Assembly: GCF_024741815.1 (NCBI RefSeq)
Contig: NZ_CP102951.1
Span: 186,001 to 250,000 of the forward strand
Source: Pseudomonas sp. LS1212
Lineage (GTDB): Bacteria > Pseudomonadota > Gammaproteobacteria > Pseudomonadales > Pseudomonadaceae
Direction: 5' to 3'
DNA length: 64,000 bases
In this document: positions 8,855-17,254 of the stretch, in pieces
Position numbering within the stretch: position 1 is the stretch's first letter
How the letters are laid out: every line of letters starts with the position of its first letter
The notes under the pieces: generated by a model
The model's database searches: none
What the model saw: only the letters and a program-made list of their open reading frames with translations
What the model was told of the DNA's origin: nothing
Program-made: the position numbers and the translations under genes

Positions 8855-9733
8855 TCATAACTCCGGTCGCCAATCCGGTCGGTCGGCATCGTAGCCCTGG
8901 GTTGGGTGCGCGGGCAGCGGATGTTCTTTCATCAGATTGGGGAAACGAAGGTCAGGGTCGGCCTTGAGTTGATCGTAAAGTCTACTGTAAAGCTTGCGCT
9001 GCGCTTCGTCGGGGGCGTACCACATGGCCATATGGGGTGGAGTGTCTTTTTCGAATACCCCCTCAATTAACAAGGCTGCACCGCGATGCCCCTGCGAGAC
9101 CGCAATCTGGTAGTAACGCAGGGCTACGGGGAAGTTATGGGCCACTATTTTGTAGTAGGCCGCCAACTCATAGTTAGCCTGGCCATAGCCTTGTTCGGCA
9201 GCGCAACGAGTGTATCGCAGGCCCAGTTCATCTTGTTTCGCCACATAGATATACAGCTTGCCCAGTTCGGTCAGCGCCGGCGGGTTGCCCAGGCGTGCCG
9301 CCTTGTCGAGAAAGGTCAGTCCATCGGTGGCGGGGTTATTAACCCCCGCGCGGTTACCGATCATCGCACCCATATTGTAGAAACCTTGGGGGATCCCCAG
9401 ATCGATCATGCGCTGGTACAGGTCCAGGGTTTTCTGGGTGTCTTTTTCCACGCCGCCCGGCCAGCCGGTGCGGTACAGCGCGCCGAGGTTATGCATGGCC
9501 TTCCAGTGATCGCGCTCCACCGCTTTGCTGTACAACTCGACGATGCGATCCCAGGGCTGCAAGGTGTCCGGCTTCGCCAAACGCGCAGCCTCGCGGTACC
9601 AGGCATCGGCCTCCGCGTCGAGCGGTGGCAGGTGGTCTTTTTCATGGGAGCAGATGAAGGGTTTGGGCTCGGCCATGGCGGGGCCTCCGAAGCTTAGGGA
9701 AAGGATAAGTAGGCAACATCCGAAGAGGCGCAT
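8855..9733 (-). CDS. Sel1-repeat periplasmic protein, probable Tli5b-type T6SS immunity protein (copy 1)
   Basis: A 292-residue secreted protein, signal peptide MRLFGCCLLILSLSFGGPAMA, with the same Sel1-like repeats as its downstream copy. Its start overlaps the pldB stop by one base (TGATG), as expected for an effector-immunity pair. The central part (about 9080-9560) is nearly identical in DNA to the corresponding part of copy 2, whereas the stretch encoding residues 225-260 (for example EKDTPPHMAMWY versus DKESSPSYAMWY) has diverged. Predicted role: binds and neutralises the phospholipase in the periplasm of the producer and its kin. Confidence 0.87.
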   Translation of the reverse strand: MRLFGCCLLILSLSFGGPAMAEPKPFICSHEKDHLPPLDAEADAWYREAARLAKPDTLQPWDRIVELYSKAVERDHWKAMHNLGALYRTGWPGGVEKDTQKTLDLYQRMIDLGIPQGFYNMGAMIGNRAGVNNPATDGLTFLDKAARLGNPPALTELGKLYIYVAKQDELGLRYTRCAAEQGYGQANYELAAYYKIVAHNFPVALRYYQIAVSQGHRGAALLIEGVFEKDTPPHMAMWYAPDEAQRKLYSRLYDQLKADPDLRFPNLMKEHPLPAHPTQGYDADRPDWRPEL

Positions 9734-11970
9734 CAGTCCACCGTGAAGGCGGGGCTGTAGGGCGTGGTGACATCCCAGAAACGCAGCAGGTGTGAGCCCA
9801 ATGGCTCTCCTGCATTTTGAGCTCGCCAGTTCTCGTCCATTTGTTCATTCCAGAATTCATAATTTTTTGCAGTGTCCTTCCGTAATTTCCCGGCATGCAT
9901 CCCCCACAGTTTTTCCCGCAAGGGCTTGGCCAGGGTCGGATTGGGCTGAGCAATACCCAGTTCGCTGTCGCTGTGCATGCTGCGAATATTGATATTGGCG
10001 GAGCTGAGCAGCGTGTACACGTCGTCGACCAGCAGCAGCTTGGAATGCACGTAGATGTGCTTGTAATGGGCCTTGGCCGGAGGGGCACCCAGCGCGGCTT
10101 CGGCTTGCGGGGAAAGACGCTGTGGCGGTGGGCTGCCGGGCGCTGGATCGCTGGTAGCCAAGGTAGCGACCACCACCTTAAGACCTGGCAAGTCAGTCAG
10201 TTGATAGGGTTTTTCTTCCTCGCTGGTTTTACTCGCCAATTCCGGGATGTCTTTCGCGTCGAGGCCATCCATGCGTTTTTCCACTTCTGGGGTGACTCCC
10301 AGTTTTCGCAGTTCGGCGATTTTCGTTTCCAGACGCGCAACACGGTTGAGCTGACCGCGGCGCACAAAGGGATCGAGATGCAGGTCGTCGTTCAGCCGCT
10401 CAAGTTCTTCCTGATGTTCTCGCAGACTGTGCGCCAGGTCGCGCTGTACCTGGGGCATGAGCTGGTCCTGGCCCAACCCCTGGAGCATGGCGTAGGTCGT
10501 GGCCGATGCCGTCGACGAGTCTGGGGTATTGGTGACCACAAACAGATACAGGTCACCCGGAACTCCTCGGCTCTTACGGGCCTGACCAATCTTGGCCAGC
10601 CGCTTGGCAAAGTCGGGATAGCGGAAGTACTGGTTCTCCATGTAGACGTAGTCCGTGGCATTCCCGATCGCCTTGAGGTAGTGCTCCAGGATCGAGGTCT
10701 CGTCATCCTGAGGTTGGGTGCGGCAAATCTGCGCGACACTGTGTGCCCCGCACGTGGCCACCCGGGGCATCGGCAGTGCATTTCGTTCAGCCGCCAGAGA
10801 GGTAGGTGAGAACCAACGGTTGTACCAAACCTGTTCCAGGTCCCAGGCTTCGGCGAAGTTTTGGCTCAGGTCGGTGAGTACCGGCCCTTTAACGTGCATG
10901 GAGATGTCTTGCCAGGGGCCAAAGCCCGGATCGCGCCCGGCGGCGCGGTCATCGAACAGGTGAGCATCGGTATCCCAGTAGTTACGATGCATATTGTGGC
11001 CCATGACGAACGCGTTGGCGCTGACACTGCCGTAGTCGATCAGAACCATTTTCTGGTGATGGCTGGCAAACTGCGTCAGCAACAGCATTTGCCCCACGCT
11101 CAAATCGTCGATGCCTTCGGCTCGCAACAACTTGATGAGAATATCGATGCGTCCACGAACCAGGCGAACCTGATCACTATCCATCAGCTGTTGAGGCAAC
11201 TGGGCGAAGTCGCGGGTCCGAAACTCGACGTTTTTCATTTGAGCGCTGCGCACCGACTTGAACCAGTCACGCGTGTAGATCTGTCCCCACGGGTCCTGCC
11301 GAGTGCCGCCGGAGCCGGATAAATGGTTGTAGCCTTGCGATTCATCCTGATTGAGGAAGCGTTCGATATCTGCGTTTTCCGCCTCCAACTGGACAATGCG
11401 AGCTTTCCTGCGGACGGCAAGATCGGGCGCATGATCCAGCATTTCCCCTTGCGGGGGACGTTGCTCCGAACGTAGCAATGCGCTCTTTAGAAAGTCGATT
11501 TCGTGCAGGTTATCCCTGCGCTGCTTGTCCAGCCGGAAGACCTCGTTATTGGCTGCCGTCCCGCCACCGATACCGGACCCCATGGCGCCGCCGCCAGAGC
11601 CACCAATGCCGGCACCGGGAGTGGTGTTTTCCTTCAGGGCGGCCAGCAAATTGCGCCAGACCAGCACCCTGACCTTTACCCCTTTGCCGCCCTTGGCGGC
11701 GAGCAGTTCACCAATGCGCAACCCGTCCGGTCGTTTGAAGCGCATCGCTGGGTCGAACCCCCAGGTGATGATGTCGACGCTCTGCTGGGCATTTTCGATC
11801 GCCTCATGGACCGCGCTAAACGCCGCTTGTCCATTCACCAGAGGTTCGATCGTCACCCCTGCGCGTGGCGGGAAATAACCCCCATTCGCAAACCAATCCA
11901 GGGTCAGATGAACAGTCCCTGACTGCCTGGAATCAACCGTGAGTGACTGTGGGCTGTAGAGGTCTTTCAT
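9733..11970 (-). CDS. pldB: T6SS phospholipase D effector, PldB/Tle5b type
   Basis: A 745-residue phospholipase D superfamily protein with two HxKxxxxD motifs: HQKMVLID near residue 305 and HSKLLLVD near residue 642. Family members act on target-cell membrane phospholipids after delivery by the type VI secretion system. No signal peptide is present, as expected for a VgrG-loaded cargo. Residues about 115-137 form a glycine-rich insert (GAGIGGSGGGAMGSGIGGG). A charged helical stretch (about 500-560) separates the two catalytic halves. The gene overlaps vgrG by ATGA and is followed directly by two immunity genes, the order seen for vgrG5-pldB in P. aeruginosa. Confidence 0.9.
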   Translation of the reverse strand: MKDLYSPQSLTVDSRQSGTVHLTLDWFANGGYFPPRAGVTIEPLVNGQAAFSAVHEAIENAQQSVDIITWGFDPAMRFKRPDGLRIGELLAAKGGKGVKVRVLVWRNLLAALKENTTPGAGIGGSGGGAMGSGIGGGTAANNEVFRLDKQRRDNLHEIDFLKSALLRSEQRPPQGEMLDHAPDLAVRRKARIVQLEAENADIERFLNQDESQGYNHLSGSGGTRQDPWGQIYTRDWFKSVRSAQMKNVEFRTRDFAQLPQQLMDSDQVRLVRGRIDILIKLLRAEGIDDLSVGQMLLLTQFASHHQKMVLIDYGSVSANAFVMGHNMHRNYWDTDAHLFDDRAAGRDPGFGPWQDISMHVKGPVLTDLSQNFAEAWDLEQVWYNRWFSPTSLAAERNALPMPRVATCGAHSVAQICRTQPQDDETSILEHYLKAIGNATDYVYMENQYFRYPDFAKRLAKIGQARKSRGVPGDLYLFVVTNTPDSSTASATTYAMLQGLGQDQLMPQVQRDLAHSLREHQEELERLNDDLHLDPFVRRGQLNRVARLETKIAELRKLGVTPEVEKRMDGLDAKDIPELASKTSEEEKPYQLTDLPGLKVVVATLATSDPAPGSPPPQRLSPQAEAALGAPPAKAHYKHIYVHSKLLLVDDVYTLLSSANINIRSMHSDSELGIAQPNPTLAKPLREKLWGMHAGKLRKDTAKNYEFWNEQMDENWRAQNAGEPLGSHLLRFWDVTTPYSPAFTVD

Positions 11971-14327
11971 GCGGATGTTTCCTCCTTATCTGCACTCGGC
12001 TGCCAAGCATCTGTCAGGTAAGCCTGCGCTGACGCCTTGGGCTGGTACTGTTCTCTTGATGCCTCATAGGTGCGAAAGCCCTGTTGAGCCAGGCGTTGAT
12101 CCTGGCTCATCGTGAGTGGGCTATCGTCCAGCGTCATTTTGAAGTGATGCCCGTTGAGCAGTTCGACCGAATAGGACAGGGCACCGGGGACGGCTTCAAA
12201 AGCAACACGCCCGTTCGGCCCGGTCAGTCCTTGTTGAATCATCACGTCGTCTGCCAGGAGCCGGTAGGGTTCATTGTCATAGCCTGGTAGTCCGGGGAGA
12301 GGGCTGACCATCACGCTCAGCTGGTGGCTGGCGGGCGGCCCGGCTGGCGAACCGTTACCTTCAAGCCGTTCATTCGACGCTCCTGAGAGCAAGGGATTGG
12401 CTGCGATCAAGCCCCCGATGGCGGCAGGTAACAACGGATTGGCGGCAACCCCGGTCATGGGGGCGCCGCCCAATTGGATTTCCGTGCTGCTGAAGATGCC
12501 CGCGGCGCTGATGACGATATGGTGCCCGCCGGCCTTGAGCGTAATGCTGGCACCGGCATCGAGGATCAGATCGGTACCCGCCTGCAAATGGATCTGCTCA
12601 CTGGCCTGGGCGACGAATTCCTGCCCCACCGTGAAGTGCAGGCTTTCGTCCACCGTCAGGCTGTCGCGGCCTTCGACCAGCGTGCCGCTGTTGCCCTTGA
12701 CCGTGACCTGGCGCTCGTTACCGACGGTGAGGCGATAGTCGCGTTTGATCTGTTGCTCCAGATCGCGCTCGGCCTGGATAAAGATTTTCTCCTGGCCGGC
12801 ACGGTCTTCGATCGACAGTTCGTTGAAGGCGCTGGTACCGGGGGTATGCGGGGTGCTGCGACTGCGAAACACGCTGCGGGTTTTGTGTTCCGGCAGTGGA
12901 TAAGGCACCGGCTGTTCCACATGGTGCAGGCAGCCGGTGACCAGCGGCCGATCGGGATCGCCTTCCTGGAAGGTGACCAACACTTCCGTGCCGCCCCGCG
13001 GAATAGTGACCGCTCCGTAACGTTGACCGGCCCAACCGGAAGCCACCCGCAACCAGCAACTGCTCTGGTCGGTGTTTTTATCCGCGCGGTCCCAGTGGAA
13101 CTGAACCTTGATCCGGCCATGCTCGTCGCAATGGATTTCCTGCCCCGCCGGACCGGTGACCTTGGCGGTCTGACTGCCGTGGATGGTTTGCTTGACGTGT
13201 TCTAGCGGGGGACGATAGGGCGTCTTGGCGGGGATCGCGGTGAAGGTGTTGCGATACCCCTGCTCGAAGCCATCGGCGGACTTGGGCTGGCTGCCAATCA
13301 GCTCTTCCAGGGCCTGGGGTTGTTTCCCTTCGTGCTTGATACACACCAACAGCCAACGGTCGTTCCAGTCCGCACGTGAGTGCTCGCTAAGTTCAAAGCG
13401 ATGCCCGCTGCGCAGAGTCGGTTGATTACTCTGCCCCTCGGCCAGTTGGTAATCGCTGCGATGGCGCTCAAGACTACGATCCGCCAGAAAGTTTCCGCGC
13501 TTGGCGTTGTCGAAACCGCCGGGATACCGGTAATCCTCCAGGTCGGGATAGACCGTCGTCTTCTGGCCGTAGTCCAGTTTTGATCCGTATCCGAGGGTGA
13601 CGTGGGGCTTTTCAAAGCTGTAATCGCGACGGGCCACTTCCGTGGTGCGCACGGCCAGGCGCACGGTAAAGTCCTGGATGGCCGGCCCATCGGCGACCAT
13701 GCCCCGGCCATCGACATACGGTGTCGGCCGATCCAGTGCACGAAACACCGCATTGTCATCGCCGAAGATCAGCGTATGACCGTCTCGGCTGTGACGAAAA
13801 TGAAAATGCAGCCCTTCCTCTTCGCAGAGGCGCTGAACAAAGTGCAGATCCGACTCGCCGTATTGCACGCAGTACTCACGTGCCGGATACAGGCCGAGGT
13901 TCAGCTCGAAGTAGGCATGCGCGCCCGTGACGATGTTGTGGCCATCCAGCACCTGGCTGATGATGTCCGGCACCGTCTTGTTCTGAAAAATGCGCTGGTT
14001 GTGGCTGTGGGCCAGGTAGGTCAGATGCGGCACCAATACCAGGGTGTAACGACTGAGTCGGCCCACGGGCGCACGTTGGCCAATCGAGTAGATCTGCCCG
14101 TGAATCCCTTCGGCCGGTAGCCAGGTGGATTCTGGGGTAAAACTCAGAAACGCCAGTTGGTGCAACAGCGATTGCAGATCCAGATCAGGCTGCTCGCTGA
14201 CCAGCTCGACGGTGATCGCATATGGCTCATTGAGCGTCTCTTGGCCTGAGAAGGCGAGCACCTTGAAGTCATGCTGACGGCCAAAGATGGTCAGCTCAAA
14301 TTGTGATTGATTAGTAGAGGCAAACAT
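11967..14327 (-). CDS. vgrG: type VI secretion spike protein VgrG with C-terminal extension
   Basis: A 786-residue VgrG. The N-terminal gp27-like part (residues about 10-370) begins FELTIFGRQHDFKVLAFSG. It is followed by the gp5-like OB fold (HCDEHGRIKVQFHWDR, IPRGGTEVLVTFQEGDPDRP) and the DUF2345-type beta-helix (RDLEQQIKRDYRLTVGNERQ onward). After the helix, residues about 640-786 add a hydrophobic linker and a domain reading YRLLADDVMIQQGLTGPNGR, like a transthyretin-type fold. Such extensions load lipase effectors in other systems. It is the first gene of the vgrG-pldB-tli-tli unit. No hcp, PAAR, or DUF4123 adaptor gene is in the window, so the secretion machine must be elsewhere. Confidence 0.95.
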   Translation of the reverse strand: MFASTNQSQFELTIFGRQHDFKVLAFSGQETLNEPYAITVELVSEQPDLDLQSLLHQLAFLSFTPESTWLPAEGIHGQIYSIGQRAPVGRLSRYTLVLVPHLTYLAHSHNQRIFQNKTVPDIISQVLDGHNIVTGAHAYFELNLGLYPAREYCVQYGESDLHFVQRLCEEEGLHFHFRHSRDGHTLIFGDDNAVFRALDRPTPYVDGRGMVADGPAIQDFTVRLAVRTTEVARRDYSFEKPHVTLGYGSKLDYGQKTTVYPDLEDYRYPGGFDNAKRGNFLADRSLERHRSDYQLAEGQSNQPTLRSGHRFELSEHSRADWNDRWLLVCIKHEGKQPQALEELIGSQPKSADGFEQGYRNTFTAIPAKTPYRPPLEHVKQTIHGSQTAKVTGPAGQEIHCDEHGRIKVQFHWDRADKNTDQSSCWLRVASGWAGQRYGAVTIPRGGTEVLVTFQEGDPDRPLVTGCLHHVEQPVPYPLPEHKTRSVFRSRSTPHTPGTSAFNELSIEDRAGQEKIFIQAERDLEQQIKRDYRLTVGNERQVTVKGNSGTLVEGRDSLTVDESLHFTVGQEFVAQASEQIHLQAGTDLILDAGASITLKAGGHHIVISAAGIFSSTEIQLGGAPMTGVAANPLLPAAIGGLIAANPLLSGASNERLEGNGSPAGPPASHQLSVMVSPLPGLPGYDNEPYRLLADDVMIQQGLTGPNGRVAFEAVPGALSYSVELLNGHHFKMTLDDSPLTMSQDQRLAQQGFRTYEASREQYQPKASAQAYLTDAWQPSADKEETSA

Positions 14328-14880
14328 CCGCTATTCCTTTTTCGGAAAGTCACCGACCGGGGATTTCTCGGCCAGCGAGGAGTATCAAATAGCATTAAAG
14401 CTAGTGAAGGCACGGACATACTTGTTGTCTGAGTTGAAAGTTCTACAGGTCGGCCAAGTTTGACCACATAAGCGAGCGATCATTGTTCAATGTTTTCGAT
14501 AGTGAACCGTACTCGCGCGAGCGATAATGAAAGTTCGGCATCAGAATACAAGGTGCAATGCTATCGTGAAAAGCCAAAGAAACGCACGAAATTGTTTCAA
14601 CAGCTAACAAGCAAACCACCTCGAGCAATTATTTGCTCGAGACTAGGCGGAAAGCTGCTCGAGCCATTGCCCGACATGGCTTATGCCCTGCAGAAAAGTT
14701 CTTATCAGTATATCTGGTGCGTCGAGCCCGACACTTGGCGCAAAGCGAGCCAGTCATGAGGTGTCTAGGTTGCGAGCGCTTTGGTAGTCGGGATTATAAG
14801 TTTCAGAAAATTCCTACATACAAAATCATGCGCATGCGATCTAGTGGAAGATTTTTATAACACTCTGTTTTTATTATTTC
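14328..14880. other. gene-poor stretch upstream of vgrG
   Basis: About 550 bp with no reading frame I can support on either strand; short frames here lack family similarity and ribosome sites. It must contain the vgrG promoter near 14330-14420. A perfect 9-bp inverted repeat CTCGAGCAA/TTGCTCGAG (14620-14641, 4-nt loop) is the only clear structure; it has no T run after it. The composition is less G+C-rich than the flanks. Confidence 0.5.
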
Positions 14881-14884
14881 CTGA

Positions 14885-15303
14885 ATGCTTTGTTATCTAC
14901 CATTTGATCATCACGATATTGCAGCTTTTAGGGTGTTATCGTCACACCAGCTAATGCAGCGCATATTGTCAGGCTTTGTTCCGAAAGCGTTGAGCGTCGA
15001 TGTAATTCTAGTCGGTGGCCAGGCAGTACGGACATATGCCAGGCGCACATTGATGGTGACTGGTTGAGCTGCGTGATGGTATTGCCGCGCTATCACCATT
15101 GGCATCATGCCCGGCACAAGGAGCAAATCGACAAGAACTACGCGATCCACTTGCCCACGGATGGACGTGCTATGCGGTACGCTCAAGTTTCCGACGAAGG
15201 AGTCGCCGAGCTACTACCGGGTGTTTGGCATGCTGCTGCCAGATGGCATCCTTTACCCGTACCTCTTGAACAGTAAGCCGAAAATCGCTCACAAAGCCTA
15301 CTG
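14885..15303 (+). pseudogene. frameshifted sterol desaturase / fatty acid hydroxylase remnant
   Basis: The C-terminal part of a fatty acid hydroxylase superfamily protein can be followed across changing frames. LSGFVPKALSVDVILVGGQA (frame of 14885) aligns with the family segment before the histidine cluster. QAHIDGDWLSCVMVLPRYHH then WHHARHKEQIDKNYAIHLP (frame of 15064) carries the HHWHH box that binds iron. MDVLCGTLKFP and LLPDGIL (frame of 15107) continue the family C-terminus. At least two frameshifts, near 15030 and 15150-15170, and a missing N-terminal membrane part make this a pseudogene. The alignment is from memory of the family. Confidence 0.72.
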
Positions 15304-15311
15304 AGCCTGGC

Positions 15312-15692
15312 TTACAGGATGAGTTCGGTCGGTGGGAAGGCCTCACCATTCATGATCTGCTCCCAGCCCCACTCGCGTAGTCGTGCTGCGCGCCGGTAAT
15401 TCTTGAGGATATCCTCTGGGATATCCAGTTCATCGTTGAGGTCGAACTGTGGGGCCATGGCGAACTGCACATCCATCCCGAAATCGCCTTTCAACAACCG
15501 CCGCATGATCTTGACCCGTTGCAGCCAGCTCAAGTTGCGCTTGTGGCCTTGGTCGGTCTGGTAGATCAGCAGATTGAGACGTGCGGACGCGTGCATAAAA
15601 TCGTTTTCCGTCATCCACATCTTGAAATGCCGCTCAAGCCCAAGCGGCAGAATGTCTCGGATGAAAAAACCTAACAAAAATGCCCAGGCCAT
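15312..15692 (-). CDS. conserved hypothetical protein downstream of qor
   Basis: A 126-residue protein I do not recognise. It has a short hydrophobic N-terminus (MAWAFLLGFFIRDILPLG) and a charged, mostly helical remainder with ENDFMHASARLNLLIYQ and ILKNYRRAARLREWGWEQ. There are no cysteines or obvious catalytic motif. The start lies 12 nt after the qor stop codon on the same strand, so it is probably the second gene of a qor operon. A membrane-anchored cytoplasmic protein is possible; the hydrophobic stretch is short. Confidence 0.65.
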   Translation of the reverse strand: MAWAFLLGFFIRDILPLGLERHFKMWMTENDFMHASARLNLLIYQTDQGHKRNLSWLQRVKIMRRLLKGDFGMDVQFAMAPQFDLNDELDIPEDILKNYRRAARLREWGWEQIMNGEAFPPTELIL

Positions 15693-15704
15693 GCCTTGCC
15701 AGTC

Positions 15705-16682
15705 TTAACGCACCTGCACGACCACCTTGCCCACGGTCTTGCGTTGCCCCAGAGCATCAATCGCCTCGCCAGCGCGCTCCAGTGGATACATCTGCGACAC
15801 CAACGGCTTCAATTTCCCTTCGCCATACCAGCCGAACAGTTCCTTGAAGTTCGCCGCATTGTCGGCCGGCTGGCGCTGGGCGAACGAGCCCCAGAACACC
15901 CCGATCACCGCCGCGCCCTTGAGCAGTGCCAGGTTTACCGGCAGTTCGGGAATGCGCCCGCTGGCGAAGCCGACCACCAGCAGGCGGCCGTTCCAGGCGA
16001 TGGAGCGGATGGCCTGGTCGAACAGGTCGCCACCGACCGGATCGTAGATCACGTCCACGCCGTTGCCGTCGGTGAGGCGTTTGATTTCGTCCTTGAGGTT
16101 GGTCTCGCTATAGTTGATCAGCTCGTCGGCGCCGGCGGCCTTGGCCACGGCGAGTTTCTCGGCGCTGCTGGCGGCGGCGATCACTCGGGCGCCCATGGCC
16201 TTGCCGATTTCCACGGCGGCCAGGCCCACACCACCGGAGGCACCGAGTACCAGCAGGGTTTCGCCCGGTTGCAGCTGGCCGCGCTGTTTCAGCGCATGCA
16301 TGGAGGTGCCATAGGTCATGCTGAAGCCTGCGGCGGTGGTGAAGTCCATGTTCGGCGGAATCGGCAGGACGTTGTAGCCCGGCACGGCGATCTGCTCGGC
16401 GAAGCTGCCCCAGCCGGTCAATGCCATGACCCGGTCGCCAACCTTCAAGTGAGTGACCTTGTCTCCCACTGCACTGACCACGCCGGCGGCTTCACCACCT
16501 GGCGAGAAGGGGAAGGGTGGCTTGAATTGATACTTGCCTTCGATGATCAGGGTGTCCGGGAAGTTGACCCCGGCAGCATGCACATCCAGCAAAATCTCGT
16601 TCTTCGTGGCTTGCGGGCTGGCGACTTCTTCCAGCGCCAGTGTTTCGGCTGGACCAAACGCTTTGCACAACACTGCTTTCAT
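15705..16682 (-). CDS. qor: NADPH:quinone oxidoreductase, zinc-free MDR family
   Basis: A 325-residue cytoplasmic medium-chain reductase. The start MKAVLCKAF is preceded by an AAAGGA ribosome site; a longer frame upstream is not needed. The N-terminal GroES-like domain contains AAGVNFPDTLIIEGKYQ and FPFSPGGEAAGVV. The nucleotide fold has the dinucleotide motif LGASGGVGLAAVEIGKAMGA near residue 150. Zinc-ligand cysteines of the alcohol dehydrogenases are absent, as usual for quinone reductases. Likely roles are NADPH-dependent reduction of quinones or alpha,beta-unsaturated carbonyls. Confidence 0.92.
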   Translation of the reverse strand: MKAVLCKAFGPAETLALEEVASPQATKNEILLDVHAAGVNFPDTLIIEGKYQFKPPFPFSPGGEAAGVVSAVGDKVTHLKVGDRVMALTGWGSFAEQIAVPGYNVLPIPPNMDFTTAAGFSMTYGTSMHALKQRGQLQPGETLLVLGASGGVGLAAVEIGKAMGARVIAAASSAEKLAVAKAAGADELINYSETNLKDEIKRLTDGNGVDVIYDPVGGDLFDQAIRSIAWNGRLLVVGFASGRIPELPVNLALLKGAAVIGVFWGSFAQRQPADNAANFKELFGWYGEGKLKPLVSQMYPLERAGEAIDALGQRKTVGKVVVQVR

Positions 16683-16849
16683 CGGGCTATTCCTTTGAAG
16701 GTGATGGCCGATAAGTGTAGGTGGGCGAGTCTGCGGGTCAACGAGCATGTCCGGGCCTGATGGCCTGACATAAGCAGTGGCACCGCGTTTGGCTTGGGTC
16801 ACGGAGCACGGGCTGGTCATGCCAGCGCCAAATGTATGAGGAGCGAATT

Positions 16850-17254
16850 GTGAAAGCGTGGATCTTGATGTTGCTGGCCTTGTCACTGCCAGTGGTGGCC
16901 ATGGCCGAGGAAGCCGGGGAGGGCGCGCCGAAAGTGTCCTATGTCACCCTTAACCCGCCGCTGGTGGGTAATTACGCGCTCGATGGCAACACCAGGCTAA
17001 GGGTCTACAAGGCCGATGTGGCATTGCGGGTGACCGGCGACGAGGCGGTGAAAACCGTCAAATACCACGAGCCGCTGATCCGCAATCAGTTGGTTGCACT
17101 GTTTGCCCAGCAGACTGTCGAGAGCATGAACAATGTCGAAGCCAAGGAAAAACTGCGTCAGGAGGCCTTGAAGCAGACCCAGCAGGTGCTCAGCGACGAA
17201 GAGGGCAAGCCGGTCGTCGAGGACCTGCTGTTCAACAACCTGATCGTGCAGTGA
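16850..17254 (+). CDS. FliL-family secreted protein
   Basis: A 134-residue protein with a cleavable signal (VKAWILMLLALSLPVVAMA). The mature part reads VSYVTLNPPLVGNY, LRVYKADVALRVTGDEAV and HEPLIRNQLVALFAQQ, which fits the FliL-like family, although this gene is not near flagellar genes. The GTG start at 16850 is preceded by GAGGAG with 7-nt spacing; the ATG at 16832 has no such site. It ends immediately before the convergent EVE-domain gene with no spacer. It is divergent from qor. Confidence 0.8.
   Translation: MKAWILMLLALSLPVVAMAEEAGEGAPKVSYVTLNPPLVGNYALDGNTRLRVYKADVALRVTGDEAVKTVKYHEPLIRNQLVALFAQQTVESMNNVEAKEKLRQEALKQTQQVLSDEEGKPVVEDLLFNNLIVQ

Noticed and set aside
14490..14759. 89-codon plus-strand frame upstream of vgrG.
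   Set aside because: No ribosome site, no family similarity, and low-complexity residue make-up.
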